5,219 nucleotides of DNA. Origin: Desulfobulbus sp. (GTDB taxonomy: Bacteria; Desulfobacterota; Desulfobulbia; Desulfobulbales; Desulfobulbaceae). The notes under the pieces are model-generated. The model searched no databases. It saw only the letters and a program-made list of their open reading frames with translations, and was not told the DNA's origin. The position numbers and the translations under genes were made by a program. The stretch covers positions 1-5,219 of the forward strand of contig JAQUEZ010000362.1 in NCBI GenBank assembly GCA_028684915.1, in the 5' to 3' direction. This document shows positions 1-4,980 of this stretch, piece by piece (the stretch's first letter is position 1; every line of letters starts with the position of its first letter).

Positions 1-1046
1 ATGAGATCGGTGTGTTGTGCGCTCCCACCGCTTTCGGCAAGACGATCACCGCTGCCGCCCTGATCGCTCGACGCAAGGTGAGTACGCTGGTGCTGGTCCA
101 CCGCACCGAACTGCTGCGGCAATGGCAGGAACGTTTGACCGGTTTCCTTGAACTTCCCAAAGACGCACTCGGGTGCATTGGTGGTGGCAAGAAGAAACCG
201 ACCGGCAAGATCGACATCGCCGTCATGCAATCCCTGTCACGCCGGGAAGATTTGGCGGAACTGCTCGATGGTTACGGGCAGATCATTGTCGATGAATGTC
301 ATCATCTCTCGGCCTTTTCCTTCGAGTCAATCCTCAAGCAGTCCAAGGCTCGGTATATCATCGGCCTGACGGCAACACCTGTTCGGCGTGATGGCCATCA
401 ACCGATCATTTTCATGCAGTGCGGCCCGATACGCCACAGAGCAACCAGGGCGGAAAATGCACCGACAAAGCTGGAGGTGTTGCCCAACTTTTTGCCTGTG
501 CCCGAGATTCCATTGAACGCTCCCATCCAGGAGGTTTTCCGCATCCTGGTGGGCGATATGCAGCGGAATCGCCGGATCGCCGCTGATGTGGTGGCGGCAT
601 ACCGGGAAGGGCGCAAAGTCCTCGTGCTGACCGAACGGACCGAACATCTACGATTACTGCGCGATGCGCTTGGGGATGAAGTGGTCCATTGCTTCGTGTT
701 GCACGGTCGTCTGACCAAGAAAGAGCGAGTCGCCACCCTGGCAGAACTTGCAGCATTGGACGGCGCTCTTCCGCGAGTCTTGCTGGCGACTGGCCGATTG
801 ATCGGCGAGGGGTTTGACCACCCGCCGTTGGATACCTTGGTTCTGGCCATGCCGATATCCTGGAAAGGAACGCTGCAACAGTATGCCGGGCGCCTGCATC
901 GGGAGCATGACGGGAAGCAGAATGTTCGAATTCTCGATTACATCGAACGTGATCAACCGCAGCTCGCCCGGATGTGGGACAAACGCCAGCGTGGTTATCA
1001 TGCTATGGGATATGAGATTGTCGAAAACCCGGCGAACGCCGGATAA
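1..1046 (+). CDS. Superfamily 2 DEAD/DEAH-type helicase, C-terminal part (5' end outside window)
   Basis: The reading frame is open at the left edge, and 344 residues can be read from codon 12. Numbered from there, the helicase motifs come in the usual order: Walker A PTAFGKT (5-11), motif Ia around VLVHRTELLRQW (27-38), motif II DECHH (94-98), motif III TATP (120-123), motif IV near VLVLTERTEH (203-212), motif V around LLATGRLIGEGFD (257-269) and motif VI QQYAGRLHR (289-297). Both RecA-like domains are therefore present, with all expected catalytic residues, so an ATP-driven nucleic-acid translocase is a safe call. The stretch RRDGHQPIIFMQCGPIRHR (125-143) and the tail HREHDGKQNVRILDY...RMWDKRQRGY resemble helicases of the type fused to an archaeo-eukaryotic primase domain in TOTE conflict systems. 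That is family memory, not proof, because the N-terminus is not visible. Walker A sits at the very edge, so the GTG at 12 is not the true start. G+C-rich codon use contrasts with the genes to the right. Confidence 0.93.
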   Translation, partial: EIGVLCAPTAFGKTITAAALIARRKVSTLVLVHRTELLRQWQERLTGFLELPKDALGCIGGGKKKPTGKIDIAVMQSLSRREDLAELLDGYGQIIVDECHHLSAFSFESILKQSKARYIIGLTATPVRRDGHQPIIFMQCGPIRHRATRAENAPTKLEVLPNFLPVPEIPLNAPIQEVFRILVGDMQRNRRIAADVVAAYREGRKVLVLTERTEHLRLLRDALGDEVVHCFVLHGRLTKKERVATLAELAALDGALPRVLLATGRLIGEGFDHPPLDTLVLAMPISWKGTLQQYAGRLHREHDGKQNVRILDYIERDQPQLARMWDKRQRGYHAMGYEIVENPANAG

Positions 1047-1179
1047 TGAAATCTTTTGGTATCATGAAGGGAAAACGCGTGAGGAATCCTGGAAAGTTCT
1101 ATCAAATCAGAGCATTCGCAAAATATCAGTCTATAGCCTTAGCCGCCGGTACGACTTGCTTTGCTTGCACTTATTCAAT

Positions 1180-1212
1180 AAAAAAGGGTTAGCTTCGAAA
1201 AGCTAACCCTTT
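1180..1212 (-). terminator. Rho-independent terminator of the tRNA-Pro locus
   Basis: A perfect 13-bp stem pairs 1183-1195 with 1200-1212 around a CGAA loop. Read on the minus strand, the stem's 3' side runs into six T residues (plus-strand A run 1180-1185), as in an intrinsic terminator. It begins 8 bases beyond the CCA end of the tRNA fragment, the usual place for a tRNA terminator. On the plus strand only three T residues follow the stem, so it would work poorly for the helicase gene. Its presence left of the fragment suggests that the left side is the original DNA downstream of the tRNA gene. Confidence 0.85.
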
Positions 1213-1220
1213 GATATTAC

Positions 1221-1270
1221 TGGTCGGGGCGGAGTGATTCGAACACTCGACCTCCTGCTCCCAAGGCAGC
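1221..1270 (-). tRNA. 3' half of tRNA-Pro(UGG): truncated copy, probable att site
   Basis: Read on the minus strand, the sequence gives an anticodon arm (1254-1270) with the 7-base loop CTTGGGA and anticodon TGG, a 5-base variable loop (1249-1253), a T arm with a perfect 5-bp stem and loop TTCGAAT (1232-1248), the acceptor 3' strand CGCCCCG (1225-1231), a discriminator A, and an encoded CCA (1221-1223). The D arm and the acceptor 5' strand, which should read CGGGGCG, are missing: the sequence beyond 1270 has neither. Homology fails within the anticodon stem, where the outermost pair is G-G. A tRNA 3' half alone is the classic direct repeat left when an integrase recombines into a tRNA gene. 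The fragment points left and its terminator lies on the left, so the inserted element should extend right, with the intact tRNA-Pro at its far end. A decayed tRNA is the alternative. Confidence 0.85.
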
Positions 1271-1359
1271 CTCGCCGGTTGAAATTTCGTCGATATTATT
1301 GAAGTTACAATACAGTGTTTGCGGCATTCGTCGTGAAAAACGTTGTGACGGAAGTAAAA

Positions 1360-1381
1360 CCGCCACCAGATCCGCCACCAG
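1360..1381. repeat. Tandem 10-bp direct repeat CCGCCACCAG
   Basis: CCGCCACCAG occurs at 1360-1369 and again, identical, at 1372-1381, separated by AT, giving a 12-bp period close to one helical turn. It lies in non-coding DNA about 90 bases inside the presumed island end. Helically phased direct repeats beside an attachment core are typical of excisionase or integrase arm sites, which is the proposed role here. No protein is assigned. Confidence 0.55.
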
Positions 1382-1487
1382 CGTGAAACCAGCTGAAGTA
1401 CGTATATACAGGGGAGATGTGAACTCAGGTCGAAAAATTAAATCCGTCCCCATTTCGTGTAGATTTCGTTCAAAAATCATTTATCCT

Positions 1488-1516
1488 TTGGATTTCGCTT
1501 TATTGCTTTCTATAGA
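1488..1516 (+). promoter_or_regulatory. Possible sigma-70-type promoter of the three-gene cassette
   Basis: TTGGAT (1488-1493), a 17-base spacer and TATAGA (1511-1516) form a moderate match to the consensus, with three and four matching bases. It would start RNA near 1523, leaving about 87 untranslated bases before the ATG at 1610, or an almost leaderless message for the GTG at 1529. It is the best candidate in the gap, but A+T-rich DNA gives such matches by chance. Confidence 0.35.
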
Positions 1517-1609
1517 TGGTTATGGTATGTGAATAAAAAAACTAAATTTCTATATAGTAAATTTCGATCTGAGATTTCCTCGATAATCCGAAATCCACGA
1601 CAAAAATCT

Positions 1610-2437
1610 ATGATTTTCGCCAAACCTCCTTTAGTGGAACTTATTGCAGAACTTCGTTGGGGGCCTCAGCCATCGGTTCCGTCTAGTGGTGGGCCCGGGC
1701 AAGGTGTGCAAAATTTATCGATGCCACTTGCCATGACAAATCGGGTTGAAGAGTGGTTTATGCAGTTCGGTGCCAAAATTTCGGTAGACGGATACACTCG
1801 ATTTGAACGTTTAGTACCAACCGGTTTTCCTTTGATGCCTTTTCAGCCTGTATATCGTTACAGAAAAAATGCGCCTGAAGATGGGACGAGTTTATACCAA
1901 CTTGGGCCAGGTTTATTTTCAGCTAATATTACGCCTCCTTATAAATCATGGGATCAATTTGAACCTATCGTTAAAAATGGAGTGGAAAAAGTACTTCAAA
2001 GTCGGACTGATATAGAAAACAAAATGCCATTTCGCACGGTTCTACTGCGATATATAGACGCTTTTGGTCCTGAATTTTTAAAAGACGAATCATCTTTAGA
2101 TTTTCTTATTACGAAACTTGGATTCAAGATAGAGCTCCCTAAGGTTTTTGACAAATTTGCAAATAGTTCTATTCCCGTTAAAGGGTCTTTGAATTTTGGT
2201 GTTCCTCTAAAAGATAATTTCGTCATGAGTATCAATGTTGGGGAGGGAATTGCGGATGGGAAACAAGCTGTTGTATTAGATACAACAGTCGCAAAAACTA
2301 TTCCCGTTCAGAGTGTATTAGTAGATGTTATGGCAACATTTAACGATGCTCGATCTATTATTCACGAAACATTCATTGAAATTACAAAACCAATCGCAAG
2401 CATAATGGAGCCTATAGAGGAGAAGGGAAATGATTGA
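1610..2437 (+). CDS. TIGR04255 family protein (first gene of three-gene cassette)
   Basis: A 275-residue protein of unknown biochemical activity. The N-terminal PPLVELIAELRW (6-17) is the signature opening of the sporadically distributed TIGR04255 family. The family-like core follows: LYQLGPGLFSANITPPYKSWDQF (95-117 region), LRYIDAF (146-152), and a C-terminal segment with alternating hydrophobic residues (233-265) ending in an acidic/lysine tail. Length is normal for the family. I chose the ATG at 1610 because family members begin a few residues before this signature. An in-frame GTG at 1529 would add 27 basic residues and cannot be excluded, as neither start has a good ribosome site. No signal peptide or membrane segment is seen, so it is probably cytoplasmic. 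The end overlaps the next gene by 8 bases, indicating translational coupling. Codon use is A+T-rich, unlike the helicase. Family membership is fairly sure; function is not known. Confidence 0.82.
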   Translation: MIFAKPPLVELIAELRWGPQPSVPSSGGPGQGVQNLSMPLAMTNRVEEWFMQFGAKISVDGYTRFERLVPTGFPLMPFQPVYRYRKNAPEDGTSLYQLGPGLFSANITPPYKSWDQFEPIVKNGVEKVLQSRTDIENKMPFRTVLLRYIDAFGPEFLKDESSLDFLITKLGFKIELPKVFDKFANSSIPVKGSLNFGVPLKDNFVMSINVGEGIADGKQAVVLDTTVAKTIPVQSVLVDVMATFNDARSIIHETFIEITKPIASIMEPIEEKGND

Positions 2438-3011
2438 ATTCTTTCTGCTTCCACTTTCAGTTTATTCGTTTAGCTCTTGCTTCATTCGGGATGATTCATT
2501 GAGTCATTCCAGCTCTTGTCCAATAAATAGGTCCATTGAACCTCGACTCCACGAATTAAATTTTTCTGATGTTAACAATGTCTTGCAATGGGAAAGACTC
2601 AAGTTAAAAGCTAATGTTTTTTTGTCTCTTGAGGACGATTGGGATGGATATGGCGCGGTCGGAATTGACTCAGTTGTGGTTAATAATTTTTGCCGCATAA
2701 TTGATTTACTTCAGAAAAATAGATGGGTTAAATGTGTTCCTGATATTAACCCAGTTGCTTCTGGAACTATATCTCTTTCCTGGGAATTCAATAACGTTGA
2801 AGCGTACCTCGAAATAGGCAGGACGCGATATTCAGGCTATGTACAAAGTGAAGAACAAGATCCTGTAATGGTAGAAGGAGAGCTCGAGTCCTTTGACGTT
2901 GCTTCATTTTGTCCTTTTTTCGATTACTTGAATTCTAATTTGTTAATCTCAGAACCCACAGCAAGGGTTAAAATCAATGTTTATCCAATAGATGAATTCA
3001 TTCCCGCATGA
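2430..3011 (+). CDS. Hypothetical protein with LEDDWDGYGA motif (second gene of cassette)
   Basis: A 193-residue protein whose function I do not recognise. Its clearest feature is LSLEDDWDGYGA (65-76), a motif I associate with small uncharacterised accessory-region proteins that continue, as here, into a helical stretch (82-97), a VPDINP turn, and a beta-rich G-I-S-L-S-W segment (112-118). The first 17 residues are hydrophobic (FFLLPLSVYSF), followed by a cysteine and a serine-rich linker, but no convincing signal peptidase site is visible. The start is well supported by a purine-rich AGGAGAAGGG ribosome site just upstream. It overlaps the preceding gene by 8 bases and the following gene by 20, so the three are one transcription and translation unit. 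The products may form a complex, which is inference from coupling. It reads intact, without frameshifts. Confidence 0.8.
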   Translation: MIEFFLLPLSVYSFSSCFIRDDSLSHSSSCPINRSIEPRLHELNFSDVNNVLQWERLKLKANVFLSLEDDWDGYGAVGIDSVVVNNFCRIIDLLQKNRWVKCVPDINPVASGTISLSWEFNNVEAYLEIGRTRYSGYVQSEEQDPVMVEGELESFDVASFCPFFDYLNSNLLISEPTARVKINVYPIDEFIPA

Positions 3012-3462
3012 AATAAGTAATAATGAGACAATAGTTCGAGGGATTTGTAGTCCGTATCATATTTCTAGTAACGGAAAATTAAAGCCATCTGCTTTTGATC
3101 CTTCCCCGGGAACTGACGAAGTTTCAGTAATGCGTCATGATTGGATTGGCACCGATGCTTGTCGTAACCGTTCAAAGTTACTTGCTGACCCGGAAAAGAA
3201 TAAAATTTATAGAGGGCTGGCGACATTAACAGCAGAATTAATTCGCAGCACTGGGGCTGAGGTTATTGATTCGCGGAGTTTTTTTTTAGGGCATGCTGAT
3301 ATCAAGCATGGTTTTGTAACGAAAATCGGCGAACCTCTAGCTCCTGATATTCTTCTTGCAATGCGTACACGGAATAAACGTCTCGCAAAAATAGCAAATT
3401 ACTTTTCTGATCCTAATCCTGAATCTATTACTTGGGGAGGAGCGGCGCTTAATTTACCCTAA
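2992..3462 (+). CDS. Hypothetical protein with DEVSVMRHDW and GHADIKHG motifs (third gene of cassette)
   Basis: A 156-residue soluble protein of unknown function. It has blocks that look like conserved family sequence: IVRGICSPYH (14-23), DEVSVMRHDW (42-51), YRGLATLTAELIR (73-85), DSRSFFLGHADIKHG (93-107) and GEPLAPD (113-119), ending in a tryptophan-glycine turn. The clustered His, Asp and Arg residues could form an active or metal site, but no named catalytic motif is recognised. It starts inside the second gene's last codons (20-base overlap) and has no ribosome site of its own, so its translation should depend on the upstream gene. It is the last gene of the cassette, followed by a weak terminator. 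It could be an effector or immunity partner of the other two; nothing in the sequence decides between these. Confidence 0.8.
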   Translation: MNSFPHEISNNETIVRGICSPYHISSNGKLKPSAFDPSPGTDEVSVMRHDWIGTDACRNRSKLLADPEKNKIYRGLATLTAELIRSTGAEVIDSRSFFLGHADIKHGFVTKIGEPLAPDILLAMRTRNKRLAKIANYFSDPNPESITWGGAALNLP

Positions 3463-3479
3463 CAATAACCACGACCTAG

Positions 3480-3520
3480 AAAAAAGAACCATTAATGAAA
3501 ACTTCCGTTTTCTCTTTTTT
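3480..3520 (+). terminator. Weak Rho-independent terminator after the cassette
   Basis: GAAAAC (3497-3502) pairs with GTTTTC (3507-3512) around TTCC, followed by TC and six T residues (3515-3520). An upstream A run (3480-3485) could pair with the T run and lengthen the structure. With only two G-C pairs in the inner stem it is weak, but it lies 34 bases after the last cassette stop codon, where a terminator is expected. Confidence 0.5.
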
Positions 3521-3536
3521 AGTTATCCCGCCTCAG

Positions 3537-3599
3537 CATTTCATCATTCCTTTTTAGTGCATTTCATCCATTCCCCCTCGGCCTTCAATAATTCCCCCT
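3537..3599. repeat. Imperfect direct repeats in pyrimidine-rich gap
   Basis: CATTTCATCATTCC (3537-3550) recurs as CATTTCATCCATTCC (3560-3574), and ATTCCCCCT occurs at 3570-3578 and 3591-3599. The copies are 21 to 23 bases apart. They lie in the gap between two converging genes, 3463-3658, which otherwise holds no supportable gene. Their role is unknown; they could be protein-binding repeats or remains of slippage in pyrimidine-rich DNA. Confidence 0.4.
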
Positions 3600-3658
3600 T
3601 TTCTACATCGTTTATTCAACGTAATATTTGTAATTATTTAACTTTACTTTATATTTTA

Positions 3659-4111
3659 TTAAGCTACCTTACGAGTCGTAGTGGTGTCCTCTCTCGTTTC
3701 TGTTTCTTCCTTTGCTTCCTTCCATTTCTTAAATTCCTGGAACGTTTTTTCGAATTCCACCTCGAACCAAATTTCTCGTTTACGATCTCGCCTAACCATC
3801 TCGGTTAACCATTCCTCCGCTTCATCCAGAATCTCGAATTTTCTTTTTTGGTTTTCTTTCTCAGCTTTTACTATGATTATTTTTTCATCATTTTTTTTCT
3901 CGTAAAACAAGAGATTTAAATCCATTTTCCTTTTTACTGCCTCTGCAAAAAGAGTTTGGACTAACGTTCCTCTTCTTTTTCTGTTAGCCATTTCCTCTGG
4001 AATTATTCCAATAATTTCAGCTACTTCTTTGTCTTGCTTCACGCCTAATAACTTTTTAAACATATCCAACACGGTTTTTTGATATTCTTTTTCTGTTTTA
4101 TCAATTGACAT
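3659..4111 (-). CDS. CI-type phage repressor-like helix-turn-helix regulator
   Basis: A 150-residue DNA-binding protein. Residues about 15-70 match the N-terminal domain pattern of bacteriophage CI repressors: a leading helix (MFKKLLGV), a helix-turn-helix with DKEVAEIIGI (27-36) and the recognition segment PEEMANRKRRG (38-48), then the closing LFAEAVKRKMDLNLLFYEK. The usual tryptophan before KRRG is replaced by arginine. The rest (70-150) is highly charged, rich in Lys and Glu, probably helical, and ends in a threonine-rich tail. There is no LexA-type peptidase domain, so RecA-triggered self-cleavage is not expected; release would need an antirepressor or another signal. It is divergent from the small-gene operon and presumably controls it through the intervening operators. 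There is no Shine-Dalgarno sequence before the ATG, and the -35 box of the opposing promoter overlaps the first codons. Its strong A+T bias is consistent with acquisition by transfer. Confidence 0.82.
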   Translation of the reverse strand: MSIDKTEKEYQKTVLDMFKKLLGVKQDKEVAEIIGIIPEEMANRKRRGTLVQTLFAEAVKRKMDLNLLFYEKKNDEKIIIVKAEKENQKRKFEILDEAEEWLTEMVRRDRKREIWFEVEFEKTFQEFKKWKEAKEETETREDTTTTRKVA

Positions 4112-4132
4112 AACTGTTATATTATGTAAGAT
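4105..4132 (+). promoter_or_regulatory. Promoter for the small-gene operon
   Basis: A perfect -35 box TTGACA (4105-4110), a 16-base spacer and TAAGAT (4127-4132, four of six consensus bases) predict a start near 4139, about 67 bases before the first operon gene. The -35 box overlaps the repressor's start codon, and candidate operators cover the spacer and the -10/start region. Repressor binding would therefore block RNA polymerase. Confidence 0.65.
4110..4120. promoter_or_regulatory. Candidate operator 1, ATAAC-T-GTTAT
   Basis: A perfect 11-bp palindrome between the -35 and -10 boxes of the rightward promoter, overlapping the repressor's start codon. The same half-sites reappear in operator 2, which suggests a shared binding protein, most likely the adjacent CI-type regulator (inference). 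Confidence 0.5.
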
Positions 4133-4146
4133 AACTTAAAGGTTAT
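4131..4146. promoter_or_regulatory. Candidate operator 2, ATAAC-TTAAAG-GTTAT
   Basis: The inverted half-sites ATAAC (4131-4135) and GTTAT (4142-4146) are separated by 6 bases, giving a 16-bp site of the size a repressor dimer usually covers. It overlaps the rightward -10 box and both predicted transcription starts. Half-sites match operator 1, but the spacing differs, so the two may bind differently. Confidence 0.55.
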
Positions 4147-4154
4147 TTATTTTA

Positions 4155-4163
4155 ATTATACCA
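4155..4163 (-). promoter_or_regulatory. Extended -10 promoter of the repressor gene
   Basis: On the minus strand the sequence reads TGGTATAAT: a perfect TATAAT with the TG extension that reduces the need for a -35 box (none good is seen). The predicted start near 4147 gives a leader of about 36 bases. It faces the rightward promoter, with starts about 8 bases apart. Confidence 0.6.
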
Positions 4164-4206
4164 CACAGCTACCAAGACAGGAAAACCCAAGAGGCCGAGG
4201 CCCATC

Positions 4207-4611
4207 ATGCCAGAAACCAAATTATGCATACAAACAAGCCACAACCCTACATGCGGCTCTTCCGTTGAATTTTGCCCTAAGTGCCTTAACCTGCTCTCTT
4301 TCTCCGGTATGCAGCAAACCGACCGTGGTTTTCAGCTCGTGTACGATTGCCCCGAATGTGAAAGTTCTTTCACGTATGCCCCTGTCACCCAAATGCAGCT
4401 TTTTGAAGTCCTCAGAGATACGACCGAGCCGCAAATCTTCTGCGGTATTAATCCATTAATCGACCACATATCCGAGATTGATAACGTGTCTAAGTCCCAC
4501 CTTATCAACGAGCTGCAGCTTTTAAGACGTGCCTTGGATCGCCTTCGTCATGAGCGCCAATTTTTAGACGAGTCCGATATTGATTCCTTCCTCGATAGAC
4601 TTCAAGGGTGA
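4207..4611 (+). CDS. C4 zinc-ribbon protein, first gene of repressed small-gene operon
   Basis: A 134-residue protein not recognised as a named family. The N-terminal half is a zinc ribbon: CPKC (23-26) and CPEC (48-51), spaced C-x2-C-x21-C-x2-C, with aromatic residues between them as in such folds. Extra cysteines at 7, 16 and 79 may be structural. The C-terminal half (about 85-132) is rich in leucine, acidic and arginine residues and probably forms a helical hairpin or dimerisation helix (INELQLLRRALDRLRHERQFL region). GAGG at 4197-4200, six bases before the ATG, serves as the ribosome site. It is the first gene after the repressor-controlled promoter, a typical place for an early phage regulator or replication factor. 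Nucleic-acid or protein binding is inferred from the fold only. Confidence 0.75.
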   Translation: MPETKLCIQTSHNPTCGSSVEFCPKCLNLLSFSGMQQTDRGFQLVYDCPECESSFTYAPVTQMQLFEVLRDTTEPQIFCGINPLIDHISEIDNVSKSHLINELQLLRRALDRLRHERQFLDESDIDSFLDRLQG

Positions 4612-4617
4612 GTCAAA

Positions 4618-4743
4618 ATGACACTTTCCGACCCTATGACTCCTTTTAGCATCTTCATCATCTGGGTAGGCTTCGGCCTTCTCATTTGCGTCGGCTTATT
4701 ACTCAAGTACCTGGATGCAAAAGACGAAAAACGGCACGAATAA
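4618..4743 (+). CDS. Small single-pass membrane protein (41 residues)
   Basis: The translation starts MTLSDPMTPFS, continues with about 19 hydrophobic residues (IFIIWVGFGLLICVGLLL, 12-29), and ends with a charged tail KYLDAKDEKRHE. One transmembrane helix with a charged C-terminal tail is evident. The gene starts 6 bases after the previous stop codon with a GGGTGAG ribosome site, and ends 7 bases before the next ATG, so it fits the operon exactly. Small acidic/hydrophobic/charged proteins of this size occur in filamentous phages as coat or minor virion proteins, but holin-like or toxin-like roles are equally possible. There is no cleavable signal. Confidence 0.65.
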   Translation: MTLSDPMTPFSIFIIWVGFGLLICVGLLLKYLDAKDEKRHE

Positions 4744-4750
4744 AAGACCA

Positions 4751-4963
4751 ATGAAAAACCCAACCCGCCCCAACACCTCAGAGATAACCTGCCACAAATG
4801 CGGCAGACCGCTTGAAGTGACCACCGTCGAAACCACCGACGGCCACTATCAAGACTTTCTCCAGTGTTGGCATTGTTTCACCAGCACACCGGGGCGGAAA
4901 ATCATGCGTATACCACTGCACACTTACAAACAGCCAGAACTCAACGTACCAGCGAACCTCTAA
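4751..4963 (+). CDS. Small C4 zinc-ribbon protein (70 residues)
   Basis: CHKC (14-17) and CWHC (39-42) form a zinc ribbon with the same C-x2-C-x21-C-x2-C spacing as the larger protein two genes upstream. Histidines inside both knuckles could also take part. The basic N-terminus and proline-rich tail have no recognised family. I chose the ATG at 4751; an in-frame ATG at 4715 would add 12 residues but overlap the membrane-protein gene by 29 bases. Neither start has a strong ribosome site. It is probably translated by coupling, being 7 bases after the previous stop. A nucleic-acid-binding accessory role is plausible but unproven. Confidence 0.7.
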   Translation: MKNPTRPNTSEITCHKCGRPLEVTTVETTDGHYQDFLQCWHCFTSTPGRKIMRIPLHTYKQPELNVPANL

Positions 4964-4980
4964 CGCCTCCAGGAAACGAA

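Larger units (their letters stand above)
1271..1528. other. Non-coding island end between att site and operon
   Basis: No convincing gene is seen. A frame open over 1299-1532 starts with TTG, lacks a ribosome site and has an arginine/serine-rich, family-free translation; the opposite frame runs through the tRNA. What the stretch does hold is the tandem direct repeat, several ATTTCG words, an ATTAAATCCGTCCCCATTT string at 1437-1455 that resembles sequences often found beside REP-associated tyrosine transposases, and a possible promoter near its right end. The stretch from 1047 to 1179, between the helicase stop and the tRNA terminator, shows nothing recognisable. Confidence 0.6.
1284..1594. 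repeat. Scattered ATTTCG words next to the att site
   Basis: ATTTCG occurs on the plus strand at 1284, 1452, 1463, 1492 and 1561, and as its complement CGAAAT at 1589. The copies at 1284, 1452 and 1463 extend to ATTTCGT. This is far denser than expected for a six-base word in about 310 bases. The cluster begins 14 bases from the tRNA fragment, so arm-type sites for an integrase are one possibility. Others are host-factor sites or chance in A+T-rich DNA. The words at 1561 and 1589 lie between the two possible starts of the next gene. Confidence 0.4.

Noticed and set aside
12..14. GTG as the helicase start codon
   Set aside because: The frame is open to the left edge and Walker A would lie at residue 5, leaving no room for the first beta strand; the gene clearly begins outside the window.
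1029..1042. Palindrome CCGGCG-AA-CGCCGG at the end of the helicase gene as a terminator
   Set aside because: It lies inside the last codons, its loop is too tight without opening pairs, and no T run follows directly.
1217..1480. Minus-strand 87-residue frame
   Set aside because: It reads through the tRNA fragment and is a shadow of it.
1299..1532. Plus-strand 77-residue frame from a TTG
   Set aside because: No ribosome site, biased arginine/serine-rich translation, contains the direct repeats, and no family resemblance, including to integrases.
3557..3905. Plus-strand frames rich in Phe, Ser and Leu
   Set aside because: They are antisense shadows of the Lys/Glu-rich repressor gene and of pyrimidine-rich non-coding DNA; no ribosome sites.
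4105..4132. dif-like XerC/XerD site (TTATGTAAGAT resembles the XerD arm)
   Set aside because: Only the right arm matches; the left arm and central region do not, and the bases are better explained as promoter and operators.
4222..4434. Minus-strand 70-residue frame opposite the first zinc-ribbon gene
   Set aside because: It is the antisense of a gene with clear cysteine knuckles, a ribosome site and operon spacing.
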